A DNA stretch of 64,000 nt, from assembly GCA_019054805.1 (NCBI GenBank), contig JAHQIY010000025.1, positions 1 to 64,000 on the forward strand. The letters run 5' to 3'. Position 1 is the stretch's first letter. Each line of letters starts with the position of its first letter. The translations under genes and the position numbers were made by a program. The stretch comes from Brachionus manjavacas. Its lineage: Eukaryota > Rotifera > Eurotatoria > Ploima > Brachionidae. The notes beneath the pieces are model-generated. The model saw nothing but the letters and a program-made list of their open reading frames with translations, was not told where the DNA came from and made no database searches. Positions 14,820 through 30,973 of this stretch are shown in pieces.

Positions 14820-17800
14820 CAGGTCACTGCAGAATGGTCAATTTTCTAGCTACGATAATGATTAATAGCTCAAATTCAAGAGCGCAAAAAGTTCTACATG
14901 ATACAATTTACAGGAGTCAAAAAAGTTAAAAGGACAAGATTTTAGGCGACTTCGAAAAAGAGCAAAAAACCCATTTTTTGACGTTTTTCAGATAGGTTTT
15001 TTGCAATGAATTTTTCGAATTATGGAAAACCGAAGATACCACTAGATAGATCTTGAAATTTTCTTGCCTTTGGCGTTTACAGATCAAAAAAGCTCAAAGA
15101 TTCGAAAAGTTATGCACATCGGAAACTTGCAAGTGATCACCAGTCACTTAGTTTTCAGGTCACTGCAGAATGGTCAATTTTCTAGCTACGATAATGATTA
15201 ATAGCTCAAATTCAAGAGCGCAAAAAGTTCTACATGATACAATTTACAGGAGTCAAAAAAGTTAAAAGGACAAGATTTTAGGCGACTTCGAAAAAGAGCA
15301 AAAAACCCATTTTTTGACGTTTTTCAGATAGGTTTTTTGCAATGAATTTTTCGAATTATGGAAAACCGAAGATACCACTAGATAGATCTTGAAATTTTCT
15401 TGCCTTTGGCGTTTACAGATCAAAAAAGCTCAAAGATTCGAAAAGTTATGCACATCGGAAACTTGCAAGTGATCACCAGTCACTTAGTTTTCAGGTCACT
15501 GCAGAATGGTCAATTTTCTAGCTACGATAATGATTAATAGCTCAAATTCAAGAGCGCAAAAAGTTCTACATGATACAATTTACAGGAGTCAAAAAAGTTA
15601 AAAGGACAAGATTTTAGGCGACTTCGAAAAAGAGCAAAAAACCCATTTTTTGACGTTTTTCAGATAGGTTTTTTGCAATGAATTTTTCGAATTATGGAAA
15701 ACCGAAGATACCACTAGATAGATCTTGAAATTTTCTTGCCTTTGGCTTTTACAGATCAAAAAAAGCTCAAAGATTCGAAAAGTTATGCACATCGGAAACT
15801 TGCAAGTGATCACCAGTCACTTAGTTTTCAGGTCACTGCAGAATGGTCAATTTTCTAGCTACGATAATGATTAATAGCTCAAATTCAAGAGCGCAAAAAG
15901 TTCTACATGATACAATTTACAGGAGTCAAAAAAGTTAAAAGGACAAGATTTTAGGCGACTTCGAAAAAGAGCAAAAAACCCATTTTTTGACGTTTTTCAG
16001 ATAGGTTTTTTGCAATGAATTTTTCGAATTATGGAAAACCGAAGATACCACTAGATAGATCTTGAAATTTTCTTGCCTTTGGCTTTTACAGATCAAAAAA
16101 AGCTCAAAGATTCGAAAAGTTATGCACATCGGAAACTTGCAAGTGATCACCAGTCACTTAGTTTTCAGGTCACTGCAGAATGGTCAATTTTCTAGCTACG
16201 ATAATGATTAATAGCTCAAATTCAAGAGCGCAAAAAGTTCTACATGATACAATTTACAGGAGTCAAAAAAGTTAAAAGGACAAGATTTTAGGCGACTTCG
16301 AAAAAGAGCAAAAAACCCATTTTTTGACGTTTTTCAGATAGGTTTTTTGCAATGAATTTTTCGAATTATGGAAAACCGAAGATACCACTAGATAGATCTT
16401 GAAATTTTCTTGCCTTTGGCGTTTACAGATCCAAAAAAGCTCAAAGATTCGAAAAGTTATGCACATGGGACACTTGCAAGTGATCACCAGTCACTTAGTT
16501 TTCAGGTCACTGCAGAATGGTCAATTTTCTAGCTACGATAATGATTAATAGCTCAAATTCAAGAGCGCAAAAAGTTCTACATGATACAATTTACAGGAGT
16601 CAAAAAAGTTAAAAGGACAAGATTTTAGGCGACTTCGAAAAAGAGCAAAAAACCCATTTTTTGACGTTTTTCAGATAGGTTTTTTGCAATGAATTTTTCG
16701 AATTATGGAAAACCGAAGATACCACTAGATAGATCTTGAAATTTTCTTGCCTTTGGCGTTTACAGATCAAAAAAGCTCAAAGATTCGAAAAGTTATGCAC
16801 ATGGGACACTTGCAAGTGATCACCAGTCACTTAGTTTTCAGGTCACTGCAGAATGGTCAATTTTCTAGCTACGATAATGATTAATAGCTCAAATTCAAGA
16901 GCGCAAAAAGTTCTACATGATACAATTTACAGGAGTCAAAAAAGTTAAAAGGACAAGATTTTAGGCGACTTCGAAAAAGAGCAAAAAACCCATTTTTTGA
17001 CGTTTTTCAGATAGGTTTTTTGCAATGAATTTTTCGAATTATGGAAAACCGAAGATACCACTAGATAGATCTTGAAATTTTCTTGCCTTTGGCGTTTACA
17101 GATCAAAAAAGCTCAAAGATTCGAAAAGTTATGCACATGGGACACTTGCAAGTGATCACCAGTCACTTAGTTTTCAGGTCACTGCAGAATGGTCAATTTT
17201 CTAGCTACGATAATGATTAATAGCTCAAATTCAAGAGCGCAAAAAGTTCTACATGATACAATTTACAGGAGTCAAAAAAGTTAAAAGGACAAGATTTTAG
17301 GCGACTTCGAAAAAGAGCAAAAAACCCATTTTTTGACGTTTTTCAGATAGGTTTTTTGCAATGAATTTTTCGAATTATGGAAAACCGAAGATACCACTAG
17401 ATAGATCTTGAAATTTTCTTGCCTTTGGCGTTTACAGATCAAAAAAGCTCAAAGATTCGAAAAGTTATGCACATGGGACACTTGCAAGTGATCACCAGTC
17501 ACTTAGTTTTCAGGTCACTGCAGAATGGTCAATTTTCTAGCTACGATAATGATTAATAGCTCAAATTCAAGAGCGCAAAAAGTTCTACATGATACAATTT
17601 ACAGGAGTCAAAAAAGTTAAAAGGACAAGATTTTAGGCGACTTCGAAAAAGAGCAAAAAACCCATTTTTTGACGTTTTTCAGATAGGTTTTTTGCAATGA
17701 ATTTTTCGAATTATGGAAAACCGAAGATACCACTAGATAGATCTTGAAATTTTCTTGCCTTTGGCTTTTACAGATCAAAAAAAGCTCAAAGATTCGAAAA

Positions 17801-20800
17801 GTTATGCACATCGGAAACTTGCAAGTGATCACCAGTCACTTAGTTTTCAGGTCACTGCAGAATGGTCAATTTTCTAGCTACGATAATGATTAATAGCTCA
17901 AATTCAAGAGCGCAAAAAGTTCTACATGATACAATTTACAGGAGTCAAAAAAGTTAAAAGGACAAGATTTTAGGCGACTTCGAAAAAGAGCAAAAAACCC
18001 ATTTTTTGACGTTTTTCAGATAGGTTTTTTGCAATGAATTTTTCGAATTATGGAAAACCGAAGATACCACTAGATAGATCTTGAAATTTTCTTGCCTTTG
18101 GCGTTTACAGATCAAAAAAGCTCAAAGATTCGAAAAGTTATGCACATCGGAAACTTGCAAGTGATCACCAGTCACTTAGTTTTCAGGTCACTGCAGAATG
18201 GTCAATTTTCTAGCTACGATAATGATTAATAGCTCAAATTCAAGAGCGCAAAAAGTTCTACATGATACAATTTACAGGAGTCAAAAAAGTTAAAAGGACA
18301 AGATTTTAGGCGACTTCGAAAAAGAGCAAAAAACCCATTTTTTGACGTTTTTCAGATAGGTTTTTTGCAATGAATTTTTCGAATTATGGAAAACCGAAGA
18401 TACCACTAGATAGATCTTGAAATTTTCTTGCCTTTGGCGTTTACAGATCCAAAAAAGCTCAAAGATTCGAAAAGTTATGCACATGGGACACTTGCAAGTG
18501 ATCACCAGTCACTTAGTTTTCAGGTCACTGCAGAATGGTCAATTTTCTAGCTACGATAATGATTAATAGCTCAAATTCAAGAGCGCAAAAAGTTCTACAT
18601 GATACAATTTACAGGAGTCAAAAAAGTTAAAAGGACAAGATTTTAGGCGACTTCGAAAAAGAGCAAAAAACCCATTTTTTGACGTTTTTCAGATAGGTTT
18701 TTTGCAATGAATTTTTCGAATTATGGAAAACCGAAGATACCACTAGATAGATCTTGAAATTTTCTTGCCTTTGGCGTTTACAGATCAAAAAAAGCTCAAA
18801 GATTCGAAAAGTTATGCACATGGGACACTTGCAAGTGATCACCAGTCACTTAGTTTTCAGGTCACTGCAGAATGGTCAATTTTCTAGCTACGATAATGAT
18901 TAATAGCTCAAATTCAAGAGCGCAAAAAGTTCTACATGATACAATTTACAGGAGTCAAAAAAGTTAAAAGGACAAGATTTTAGGCGACTTCGAAAAAGAG
19001 CAAAAAACCCATTTTTTGACGTTTTTCAGATAGGTTTTTTGCAATGAATTTTTCGAATTATGGAAAACCGAAGATACCACTAGATAGATCTTGAAATTTT
19101 CTTGCCTTTGGCGTTTACAGATCAAAAAAAGCTCAAAGATTCGAAAAGTTATGCACATGGGACACTTGCAAGTGATCACCAGTCACTTAGTTTTCAGGTC
19201 ACTGCAGAATGGTCAATTTTCTAGCTACGATAATGATTAATAGCTCAAATTCAAGAGCGCAAAAAGTTCTACATGATACAATTTACAGGAGTCAAAAAAG
19301 TTAAAAGGACAAGATTTTAGGCGACTTCGAAAAAGAGCAAAAAACCCATTTTTTGACGTTTTTCAGATAGGTTTTTTGCAATGAATTTTTCGAATTATGG
19401 AAAACCGAAGATACCACTAGATAGATCTTGAAATTTTCTTGCCTTTGGCGTTTACAGATCAAAAAAAGCTCAAAGATTCGAAAAGTTATGCACATGGGAC
19501 ACTTGCAAGTGATCACCAGTCACTTAGTTTTCAGGTCACTGCAGAATGGTCAATTTTCTAGCTACGATAATGATTAATAGCTCAAATTCAAGAGCGCAAA
19601 AAGTTCTACATGATACAATTTACAGGAGTCAAAAAAGTTAAAAGGACAAGATTTTAGGCGACTTCGAAAAAGAGCAAAAAACCCATTTTTTGACGTTTTT
19701 CAGATAGGTTTTTTGCAATGAATTTTTCGAATTATGGAAAACCGAAGATACCACTAGATAGATCTTGAAATTTTCTTGCCTTTGGCTTTTACAGATCAAA
19801 AAAAGCTCAAAGATTCGAAAAGTTATGCACATCGGAAACTTGCAAGTGATCACCAGTCACTTAGTTTTCAGGTCACTGCAGAATGGTCAATTTTCTAGCT
19901 ACGATAATGATTAATAGCTCAAATTCAAGAGCGCAAAAAGTTCTACATGATACAATTTACAGGAGTCAAAAAAGTTAAAAGGACAAGATTTTAGGCGACT
20001 TCGAAAAAGAGCAAAAAACCCATTTTTTGACGTTTTTCAGATAGGTTTTTTGCAATGAATTTTTCGAATTATGGAAAACCGAAGATACCACTAGATAGAT
20101 CTTGAAATTTTCTTGCCTTTGGCGTTTACAGATCAAAAAAAGCTCAAAGATTCGAAAAGTTATGCACATGGGACACTTGCAAGTGATCACCAGTCACTTA
20201 GTTTTCAGGTCACTGCAGAATGGTCAATTTTCTAGCTACGATAATGATTAATAGCTCAAATTCAAGAGCGCAAAAAGTTCTACATGATACAATTTACAGG
20301 AGTCAAAAAAGTTAAAAGGACAAGATTTTAGGCGACTTCGAAAAAGAGCAAAAAACCCATTTTTTGACGTTTTTCAGATAGGTTTTTTGCAATGAATTTT
20401 TCGAATTATGGAAAACCGAAGATACCACTAGATAGATCTTGAAATTTTCTTGCCTTTGGCTTTTACAGATCAAAAAAAGCTCAAAGATTCGAAAAGTTAT
20501 GCACATCGGAAACTTGCAAGTGATCACCAGTCACTTAGTTTTCAGGTCACTGCAGAATGGTCAATTTTCTAGCTACGATAATGATTAATAGCTCAAATTC
20601 AAGAGCGCAAAAAGTTCTACATGATACAATTTACAGGAGTCAAAAAAGTTAAAAGGACAAGATTTTAGGCGACTTCGAAAAAGAGCAAAAAACCCATTTT
20701 TTGACGTTTTTCAGATAGGTTTTTTGCAATGAATTTTTCGAATTATGGAAAACCGAAGATACCACTAGATAGATCTTGAAATTTTCTTGCCTTTGGCTTT

Positions 20801-23800
20801 TACAGATCAAAAAAAGCTCAAAGATTCGAAAAGTTATGCACATCGGAAACTTGCAAGTGATCACCAGTCACTTAGTTTTCAGGTCACTGCAGAATGGTCA
20901 ATTTTCTAGCTACGATAATGATTAATAGCTCAAATTCAAGAGCGCAAAAAGTTCTACATGATACAATTTACAGGAGTCAAAAAAGTTAAAAGGACAAGAT
21001 TTTAGGCGACTTCGAAAAAGAGCAAAAAACCCATTTTTTGACGTTTTTCAGATAGGTTTTTTGCAATGAATTTTTCGAATTATGGAAAACCGAAGATACC
21101 ACTAGATAGATCTTGAAATTTTCTTGCCTTTGGCTTTTACAGATCAAAAAAAGCTCAAAGATTCGAAAAGTTATGCACATCGGAAACTTGCAAGTGATCA
21201 CCAGTCACTTAGTTTTCAGGTCACTGCAGAATGGTCAATTTTCTAGCTACGATAATGATTAATAGCTCAAATTCAAGAGCGCAAAAAGTTCTACATGATA
21301 CAATTTACAGGAGTCAAAAAAGTTAAAAGGACAAGATTTTAGGCGACTTCGAAAAAGAGCAAAAAACCCATTTTTTGACGTTTTTCAGATAGGTTTTTTG
21401 CAATGAATTTTTCGAATTATGGAAAACCGAAGATACCACTAGATAGATCTTGAAATTTTCTTGCCTTTGGCTTTTACAGATCAAAAAAAGCTCAAAGATT
21501 CGAAAAGTTATGCACATCGGAAACTTGCAAGTGATCACCAGTCACTTAGTTTTCAGGTCACTGCAGAATGGTCAATTTTCTAGCTACGATAATGATTAAT
21601 AGCTCAAATTCAAGAGCGCAAAAAGTTCTACATGATACAATTTACAGGAGTCAAAAAAGTTAAAAGGACAAGATTTTAGGCGACTTCGAAAAAGAGCAAA
21701 AAACCCATTTTTTGACGTTTTTCAGATAGGTTTTTTGCAATGAATTTTTCGAATTATGGAAAACCGAAGATACCACTAGATAGATCTTGAAATTTTCTTG
21801 CCTTTGGCGTTTACAGATCAAAAAAAGCTCAAAGATTCGAAAAGTTATGCACATGGGACACTTGCAAGTGATCACCAGTCACTTAGTTTTCAGGTCACTG
21901 CAGAATGGTCAATTTTCTAGCTACGATAATGATTAATAGCTCAAATTCAAGAGCGCAAAAAGTTCTACATGATACAATTTACAGGAGTCAAAAAAGTTAA
22001 AAGGACAAGATTTTAGGCGACTTCGAAAAAGAGCAAAAAACCCATTTTTTGACGTTTTTCAGATAGGTTTTTTGCAATGAATTTTTCGAATTATGGAAAA
22101 CCGAAGATACCACTAGATAGATCTTGAAATTTTCTTGCCTTTGGCTTTTACAGATCAAAAAAAGCTCAAAGATTCGAAAAGTTATGCACATCGGAAACTT
22201 GCAAGTGATCACCAGTCACTTAGTTTTCAGGTCACTGCAGAATGGTCAATTTTCTAGCTACGATAATGATTAATAGCTCAAATTCAAGAGCGCAAAAAGT
22301 TCTACATGATACAATTTACAGGAGTCAAAAAAGTTAAAAGGACAAGATTTTAGGCGACTTCGAAAAAGAGCAAAAAACCCATTTTTTGACGTTTTTCAGA
22401 TAGGTTTTTTGCAATGAATTTTTCGAATTATGGAAAACCGAAGATACCACTAGATAGATCTTGAAATTTTCTTGCCTTTGGCGTTTACAGATCAAAAAAA
22501 GCTCAAAGATTCGAAAAGTTATGCACATGGGACACTTGCAAGTGATCACCAGTCACTTAGTTTTCAGGTCACTGCAGAATGGTCAATTTTCTAGCTACGA
22601 TAATGATTAATAGCTCAAATTCAAGAGCGCAAAAAGTTCTACATGATACAATTTACAGGAGTCAAAAAAGTTAAAAGGACAAGATTTTAGGCGACTTCGA
22701 AAAAGAGCAAAAAACCCATTTTTTGACGTTTTTCAGATAGGTTTTTTGCAATGAATTTTTCGAATTATGGAAAACCGAAGATACCACTAGATAGATCTTG
22801 AAATTTTCTTGCCTTTGGCGTTTACAGATCCAAAAAAGCTCAAAGATTCGAAAAGTTATGCACATGGGACACTTGCAAGTGATCACCAGTCACTTAGTTT
22901 TCAGGTCACTGCAGAATGGTCAATTTTCTAGCTACGATAATGATTAATAGCTCAAATTCAAGAGCGCAAAAAGTTCTACATGATACAATTTACAGGAGTC
23001 AAAAAAGTTAAAAGGACAAGATTTTAGGCGACTTCGAAAAAGAGCAAAAAACCCATTTTTTGACGTTTTTCAGATAGGTTTTTTGCAATGAATTTTTCGA
23101 ATTATGGAAAACCGAAGATACCACTAGATAGATCTTGAAATTTTCTTGCCTTTGGCGTTTACAGATCAAAAAAGCTCAAAGATTCGAAAAGTTATGCACA
23201 TGGGACACTTGCAAGTGATCACCAGTCACTTAGTTTTCAGGTCACTGCAGAATGGTCAATTTTCTAGCTACGATAATGATTAATAGCTCAAATTCAAGAG
23301 CGCAAAAAGTTCTACATGATACAATTTACAGGAGTCAAAAAAGTTAAAAGGACAAGATTTTAGGCGACTTCGAAAAAGAGCAAAAAACCCATTTTTTGAC
23401 GTTTTTCAGATAGGTTTTTTGCAATGAATTTTTCGAATTATGGAAAACCGAAGATACCACTAGATAGATCTTGAAATTTTCTTGCCTTTGGCGTTTACAG
23501 ATCAAAAAAGCTCAAAGATTCGAAAAGTTATGCACATGGGACACTTGCAAGTGATCACCAGTCACTTAGTTTTCAGGTCACTGCAGAATGGTCAATTTTC
23601 TAGCTACGATAATGATTAATAGCTCAAATTCAAGAGCGCAAAAAGTTCTACATGATACAATTTACAGGAGTCAAAAAAGTTAAAAGGACAAGATTTTAGG
23701 CGACTTCGAAAAAGAGCAAAAAACCCATTTTTTGACGTTTTTCAGATAGGTTTTTTGCAATGAATTTTTCGAATTATGGAAAACCGAAGATACCACTAGA

Positions 23801-26800
23801 TAGATCTTGAAATTTTCTTGCCTTTGGCGTTTACAGATCAAAAAAAGCTCAAAGATTCGAAAAGTTATGCACATGGGACACTTGCAAGTGATCACCAGTC
23901 ACTTAGTTTTCAGGTCACTGCAGAATGGTCAATTTTCTAGCTACGATAATGATTAATAGCTCAAATTCAAGAGCGCAAAAAGTTCTACATGATACAATTT
24001 ACAGGAGTCAAAAAAGTTAAAAGGACAAGATTTTAGGCGACTTCGAAAAAGAGCAAAAAACCCATTTTTTGACGTTTTTCAGATAGGTTTTTTGCAATGA
24101 ATTTTTCGAATTATGGAAAACCGAAGATACCACTAGATAGATCTTGAAATTTTCTTGCCTTTGGCGTTTACAGATCAAAAAAAGCTCAAAGATTCGAAAA
24201 GTTATGCACATGGGACACTTGCAAGTGATCACCAGTCACTTAGTTTTCAGGTCACTGCAGAATGGTCAATTTTCTAGCTACGATAATGATTAATAGCTCA
24301 AATTCAAGAGCGCAAAAAGTTCTACATGATACAATTTACAGGAGTCAAAAAAGTTAAAAGGACAAGATTTTAGGCGACTTCGAAAAAGAGCAAAAAACCC
24401 ATTTTTTGACGTTTTTCAGATAGGTTTTTTGCAATGAATTTTTCGAATTATGGAAAACCGAAGATACCACTAGATAGATCTTGAAATTTTCTTGCCTTTG
24501 GCGTTTACAGATCAAAAAAGCTCAAAGATTCGAAAAGTTATGCACATGGGACACTTGCAAGTGATCACCAGTCACTTAGTTTTCAGGTCACTGCAGAATG
24601 GTCAATTTTCTAGCTACGATAATGATTAATAGCTCAAATTCAAGAGCGCAAAAAGTTCTACATGATACAATTTACAGGAGTCAAAAAAGTTAAAAGGACA
24701 AGATTTTAGGCGACTTCGAAAAAGAGCAAAAAACCCATTTTTTGACGTTTTTCAGATAGGTTTTTTGCAATGAATTTTTCGAATTATGGAAAACCGAAGA
24801 TACCACTAGATAGATCTTGAAATTTTCTTGCCTTTGGCGTTTACAGATCAAAAAAGCTCAAAGATTCGAAAAGTTATGCACATCGGAAACTTGCAAGTGA
24901 TCACCAGTCACTTAGTTTTCAGGTCACTGCAGAATGGTCAATTTTCTAGCTACGATAATGATTAATAGCTCAAATTCAAGAGCGCAAAAAGTTCTACATG
25001 ATACAATTTACAGGAGTCAAAAAAGTTAAAAGGACAAGATTTTAGGCGACTTCGAAAAAGAGCAAAAAACCCATTTTTTGACGTTTTTCAGATAGGTTTT
25101 TTGCAATGAATTTTTCGAATTATGGAAAACCGAAGATACCACTAGATAGATCTTGAAATTTTCTTGCCTTTGGCGTTTACAGATCAAAAAAGCTCAAAGA
25201 TTCGAAAAGTTATGCACATGGGACACTTGCAAGTGATCACCAGTCACTTAGTTTTCAGGTCACTGCAGAATGGTCAATTTTCTAGCTACGATAATGATTA
25301 ATAGCTCAAATTCAAGAGCGCAAAAAGTTCTACATGATACAATTTACAGGAGTCAAAAAAGTTAAAAGGACAAGATTTTAGGCGACTTCGAAAAAGAGCA
25401 AAAAACCCATTTTTTGACGTTTTTCAGATAGGTTTTTTGCAATGAATTTTTCGAATTATGGAAAACCGAAGATACCACTAGATAGATCTTGAAATTTTCT
25501 TGCCTTTGGCGTTTACAGATCAAAAAAGCTCAAAGATTCGAAAAGTTATGCACATGGGACACTTGCAAGTGATCACCAGTCACTTAGTTTTCAGGTCACT
25601 GCAGAATGGTCAATTTTCTAGCTACGATAATGATTAATAGCTCAAATTCAAGAGCGCAAAAAGTTCTACATGATACAATTTACAGGAGTCAAAAAAGTTA
25701 AAAGGACAAGATTTTAGGCGACTTCGAAAAAGAGCAAAAAACCCATTTTTTGACGTTTTTCAGATAGGTTTTTTGCAATGAATTTTTCGAATTATGGAAA
25801 ACCGAAGATACCACTAGATAGATCTTGAAATTTTCTTGCCTTTGGCTTTTACAGATCAAAAAAAGCTCAAAGATTCGAAAAGTTATGCACATCGGAAACT
25901 TGCAAGTGATCACCAGTCACTTAGTTTTCAGGTCACTGCAGAATGGTCAATTTTCTAGCTACGATAATGATTAATAGCTCAAATTCAAGAGCGCAAAAAG
26001 TTCTACATGATACAATTTACAGGAGTCAAAAAAGTTAAAAGGACAAGATTTTAGGCGACTTCGAAAAAGAGCAAAAAACCCATTTTTTGACGTTTTTCAG
26101 ATAGGTTTTTTGCAATGAATTTTTCGAATTATGGAAAACCGAAGATACCACTAGATAGATCTTGAAATTTTCTTGCCTTTGGCTTTTACAGATCAAAAAA
26201 AGCTCAAAGATTCGAAAAGTTATGCACATCGGAAACTTGCAAGTGATCACCAGTCACTTAGTTTTCAGGTCACTGCAGAATGGTCAATTTTCTAGCTACG
26301 ATAATGATTAATAGCTCAAATTCAAGAGCGCAAAAAGTTCTACATGATACAATTTACAGGAGTCAAAAAAGTTAAAAGGACAAGATTTTAGGCGACTTCG
26401 AAAAAGAGCAAAAAACCCATTTTTTGACGTTTTTCAGATAGGTTTTTTGCAATGAATTTTTCGAATTATGGAAAACCGAAGATACCACTAGATAGATCTT
26501 GAAATTTTCTTGCCTTTGGCGTTTACAGATCAAAAAAAGCTCAAAGATTCGAAAAGTTATGCACATGGGACACTTGCAAGTGATCACCAGTCACTTAGTT
26601 TTCAGGTCACTGCAGAATGGTCAATTTTCTAGCTACGATAATGATTAATAGCTCAAATTCAAGAGCGCAAAAAGTTCTACATGATACAATTTACAGGAGT
26701 CAAAAAAGTTAAAAGGACAAGATTTTAGGCGACTTCGAAAAAGAGCAAAAAACCCATTTTTTGACGTTTTTCAGATAGGTTTTTTGCAATGAATTTTTCG

Positions 26801-29293
26801 AATTATGGAAAACCGAAGATACCACTAGATAGATCTTGAAATTTTCTTGCCTTTGGCGTTTACAGATCAAAAAAGCTCAAAGATTCGAAAAGTTATGCAC
26901 ATCGGAAACTTGCAAGTGATCACCAGTCACTTAGTTTTCAGGTCACTGCAGAATGGTCAATTTTCTAGCTACGATAATGATTAATAGCTCAAATTCAAGA
27001 GCGCAAAAAGTTCTACATGATACAATTTACAGGAGTCAAAAAAGTTAAAAGGACAAGATTTTAGGCGACTTCGAAAAAGAGCAAAAAACCCATTTTTTGA
27101 CGTTTTTCAGATAGGTTTTTTGCAATGAATTTTTCGAATTATGGAAAACCGAAGATACCACTAGATAGATCTTGAAATTTTCTTGCCTTTGGCGTTTACA
27201 GATCAAAAAAGCTCAAAGATTCGAAAAGTTATGCACATCGGAAACTTGCAAGTGATCACCAGTCACTTAGTTTTCAGGTCACTGCAGAATGGTCAATTTT
27301 CTAGCTACGATAATGATTAATAGCTCAAATTCAAGAGCGCAAAAAGTTCTACATGATACAATTTACAGGAGTCAAAAAAGTTAAAAGGACAAGATTTTAG
27401 GCGACTTCGAAAAAGAGCAAAAAACCCATTTTTTGACGTTTTTCAGATAGGTTTTTTGCAATGAATTTTTCGAATTATGGAAAACCGAAGATACCACTAG
27501 ATAGATCTTGAAATTTTCTTGCCTTTGGCTTTTACAGATCAAAAAAAGCTCAAAGATTCGAAAAGTTATGCACATCGGAAACTTGCAAGTGATCACCAGT
27601 CACTTAGTTTTCAGGTCACTGCAGAATGGTCAATTTTCTAGCTACGATAATGATTAATAGCTCAAATTCAAGAGCGCAAAAAGTTCTACATGATACAATT
27701 TACAGGAGTCAAAAAAGTTAAAAGGACAAGATTTTAGGCGACTTCGAAAAAGAGCAAAAAACCCATTTTTTGACGTTTTTCAGATAGGTTTTTTGCAATG
27801 AATTTTTCGAATTATGGAAAACCGAAGATACCACTAGATAGATCTTGAAATTTTCTTGCCTTTGGCGTTTACAGATCAAAAAAGCTCAAAGATTCGAAAA
27901 GTTATGCACATGGGACACTTGCAAGTGATCACCAGTCACTTAGTTTTCAGGTCACTGCAGAATGGTCAATTTTCTAGCTACGATAATGATTAATAGCTCA
28001 AATTCAAGAGCGCAAAAAGTTCTACATGATACAATTTACAGGAGTCAAAAAAGTTAAAAGGACAAGATTTTAGGCGACTTCGAAAAAGAGCAAAAAACCC
28101 ATTTTTTGACGTTTTTCAGATAGGTTTTTTGCAATGAATTTTTCGAATTATGGAAAACCGAAGATACCACTAGATAGATCTTGAAATTTTCTTGCCTTTG
28201 GCGTTTACAGATCAAAAAAGCTCAAAGATTCGAAAAGTTATGCACATCGGAAACTTGCAAGTGATCACCAGTCACTTAGTTTTCAGGTCACTGCAGAATG
28301 GTCAATTTTCTAGCTACGATAATGATTAATAGCTCAAATTCAAGAGCGCAAAAAGTTCTACATGATACAATTTACAGGAGTCAAAAAAGTTAAAAGGACA
28401 AGATTTTAGGCGACTTCGAAAAAGAGCAAAAAACCCATTTTTTGACGTTTTTCAGATAGGTTTTTTGCAATGAATTTTTCGAATTATGGAAAACCGAAGA
28501 TACCACTAGATAGATCTTGAAATTTTCTTGCCTTTGGCTTTTACAGATCAAAAAAAGCTCAAAGATTCGAAAAGTTATGCACATCGGAAACTTGCAAGTG
28601 ATCACCAGTCACTTAGTTTTCAGGTCACTGCAGAATGGTCAATTTTCTAGCTACGATAATGATTAATAGCTCAAATTCAAGAGCGCAAAAAGTTCTACAT
28701 GATACAATTTACAGGAGTCAAAAAAGTTAAAAGGACAAGATTTTAGGCGACTTCGAAAAAGAGCAAAAAACCCATTTTTTGACGTTTTTCAGATAGGTTT
28801 TTTGCAATGAATTTTTCGAATTATGGAAAACCGAAGATACCACTAGATAGATCTTGAAATTTTCTTGCCTTTGGCGTTTACAGATCAAAAAAGCTCAAAG
28901 ATTCGAAAAGTTATGCACATGGGACACTTGCAAGTGATCACCAGTCACTTAGTTTTCAGGTCACTGCAGAATGGTCAATTTTCTAGCTACGATAATGATT
29001 AATAGCTCAAATTCAAGAGCGCAAAAAGTTCTACATGATACAATTTACAGGAGTCAAAAAAGTTAAAAGGACAAGATTTTAGGCGACTTCGAAAAAGAGC
29101 AAAAAACCCATTTTTTGACGTTTTTCAGATAGGTTTTTTGCAATGAATTTTTCGAATTATGGAAAACCGAAGATACCACTAGATAGATCTTGAAATTTTC
29201 TTGCCTTTGGCGTTTACAGATCAAAAAAAGCTCAAAGATTCGAAAAGTTATGCACATGGGACACTTGCAAGTGATCACCAGTCACTTAGTTTT

Positions 29294-30973
29294 CAGGTCA
29301 CTGCAGAATGGTCAATTTTCTAGCTACGATAATGATTAATAGCTCAAATTCAAGAGCGCAAAAAGTTCTACATGATACAATTTACAGGAGTCAAAAAAGT
29401 TAAAAGGACAAGATTTTAGGCGACTTCGAAAAAGAGCAAAAAACCCATTTTTTGACGTTTTTCAGATAGGTTTTTTGCAATGAATTTTTCGAATTATGGA
29501 AAACCGAAGATACCACTAGATAGATCTTGAAATTTTCTTGCCTTTGGCGTTTACAGATCAAAAAAGCTCAAAGATTCGAAAAGTTATGCACATGGGACAC
29601 TTGCAAGTGATCACCAGTCACTTAGTTTTCAGGTCACTGCAGAATGGTCAATTTTCTAGCTACGATAATGATTAATAGCTCAAATTCAAGAGCGCAAAAA
29701 GTTCTACATGATACAATTTACAGGAGTCAAAAAAGTTAAAAGGACAAGATTTTAGGCGACTTCGAAAAAGAGCAAAAAACCCATTTTTTGACGTTTTTCA
29801 GATAGGTTTTTTGCAATGAATTTTTCGAATTATGGAAAACCGAAGATACCACTAGATAGATCTTGAAATTTTCTTGCCTTTGGCGTTTACAGATCAAAAA
29901 AGCTCAAAGATTCGAAAAGTTATGCACATGGGACACTTGCAAGTGATCACCAGTCACTTAGTTTTCAGGTCACTGCAGAATGGTCAATTTTCTAGCTACG
30001 ATAATGATTAATAGCTCAAATTCAAGAGCGCAAAAAGTTCTACATGATACAATTTACAGGAGTCAAAAAAGTTAAAAGGACAAGATTTTAGGCGACTTCG
30101 AAAAAGAGCAAAAAACCCATTTTTTGACGTTTTTCAGATAGGTTTTTTGCAATGAATTTTTCGAATTATGGAAAACCGAAGATACCACTAGATAGATCTT
30201 GAAATTTTCTTGCCTTTGGCGTTTACAGATCAAAAAAGCTCAAAGATTCGAAAAGTTATGCACATGGGACACTTGCAAGTGATCACCAGTCACTTAGTTT
30301 TCAGGTCACTGCAGAATGGTCAATTTTCTAGCTACGATAATGATTAATAGCTCAAATTCAAGAGCGCAAAAAGTTCTACATGATACAATTTACAGGAGTC
30401 AAAAAAGTTAAAAGGACAAGATTTTAGGCGACTTCGAAAAAGAGCAAAAAACCCATTTTTTGACGTTTTTCAGATAGGTTTTTTGCAATGAATTTTTCGA
30501 ATTATGGAAAACCGAAGATACCACTAGATAGATCTTGAAATTTTCTTGCCTTTGGCGTTTACAGATCAAAAAAGCTCAAAGATTCGAAAAGTTATGCACA
30601 TGGGACACTTGCAAGTGATCACCAGTCACTTAGTTTTCAGGTCACTGCAGAATGGTCAATTTTCTAGCTACGATAATGATTAATAGCTCAAATTCAAGAG
30701 CGCAAAAAGTTCTACATGATACAATTTACAGGAGTCAAAAAAGTTAAAAGGACAAGATTTTAGGCGACTTCGAAAAAGAGCAAAAAACCCATTTTTTGAC
30801 GTTTTTCAGATAGGTTTTTTGCAATGAATTTTTCGAATTATGGAAAACCGAAGATACCACTAGATAGATCTTGAAATTTTCTTGCCTTTGGCGTTTACAG
30901 ATCAAAAAAGCTCAAAGATTCGAAAAGTTATGCACATGGGACACTTGCAAGTGATCACCAGTCACTTAGTTTT
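29294..30973. repeat. Satellite sub-block of five class-E units
   Basis: Five successive 336-bp units with G at offset 256, an A6 run and the GGGACAC ending, bordered by class-B units. Confidence 0.9.
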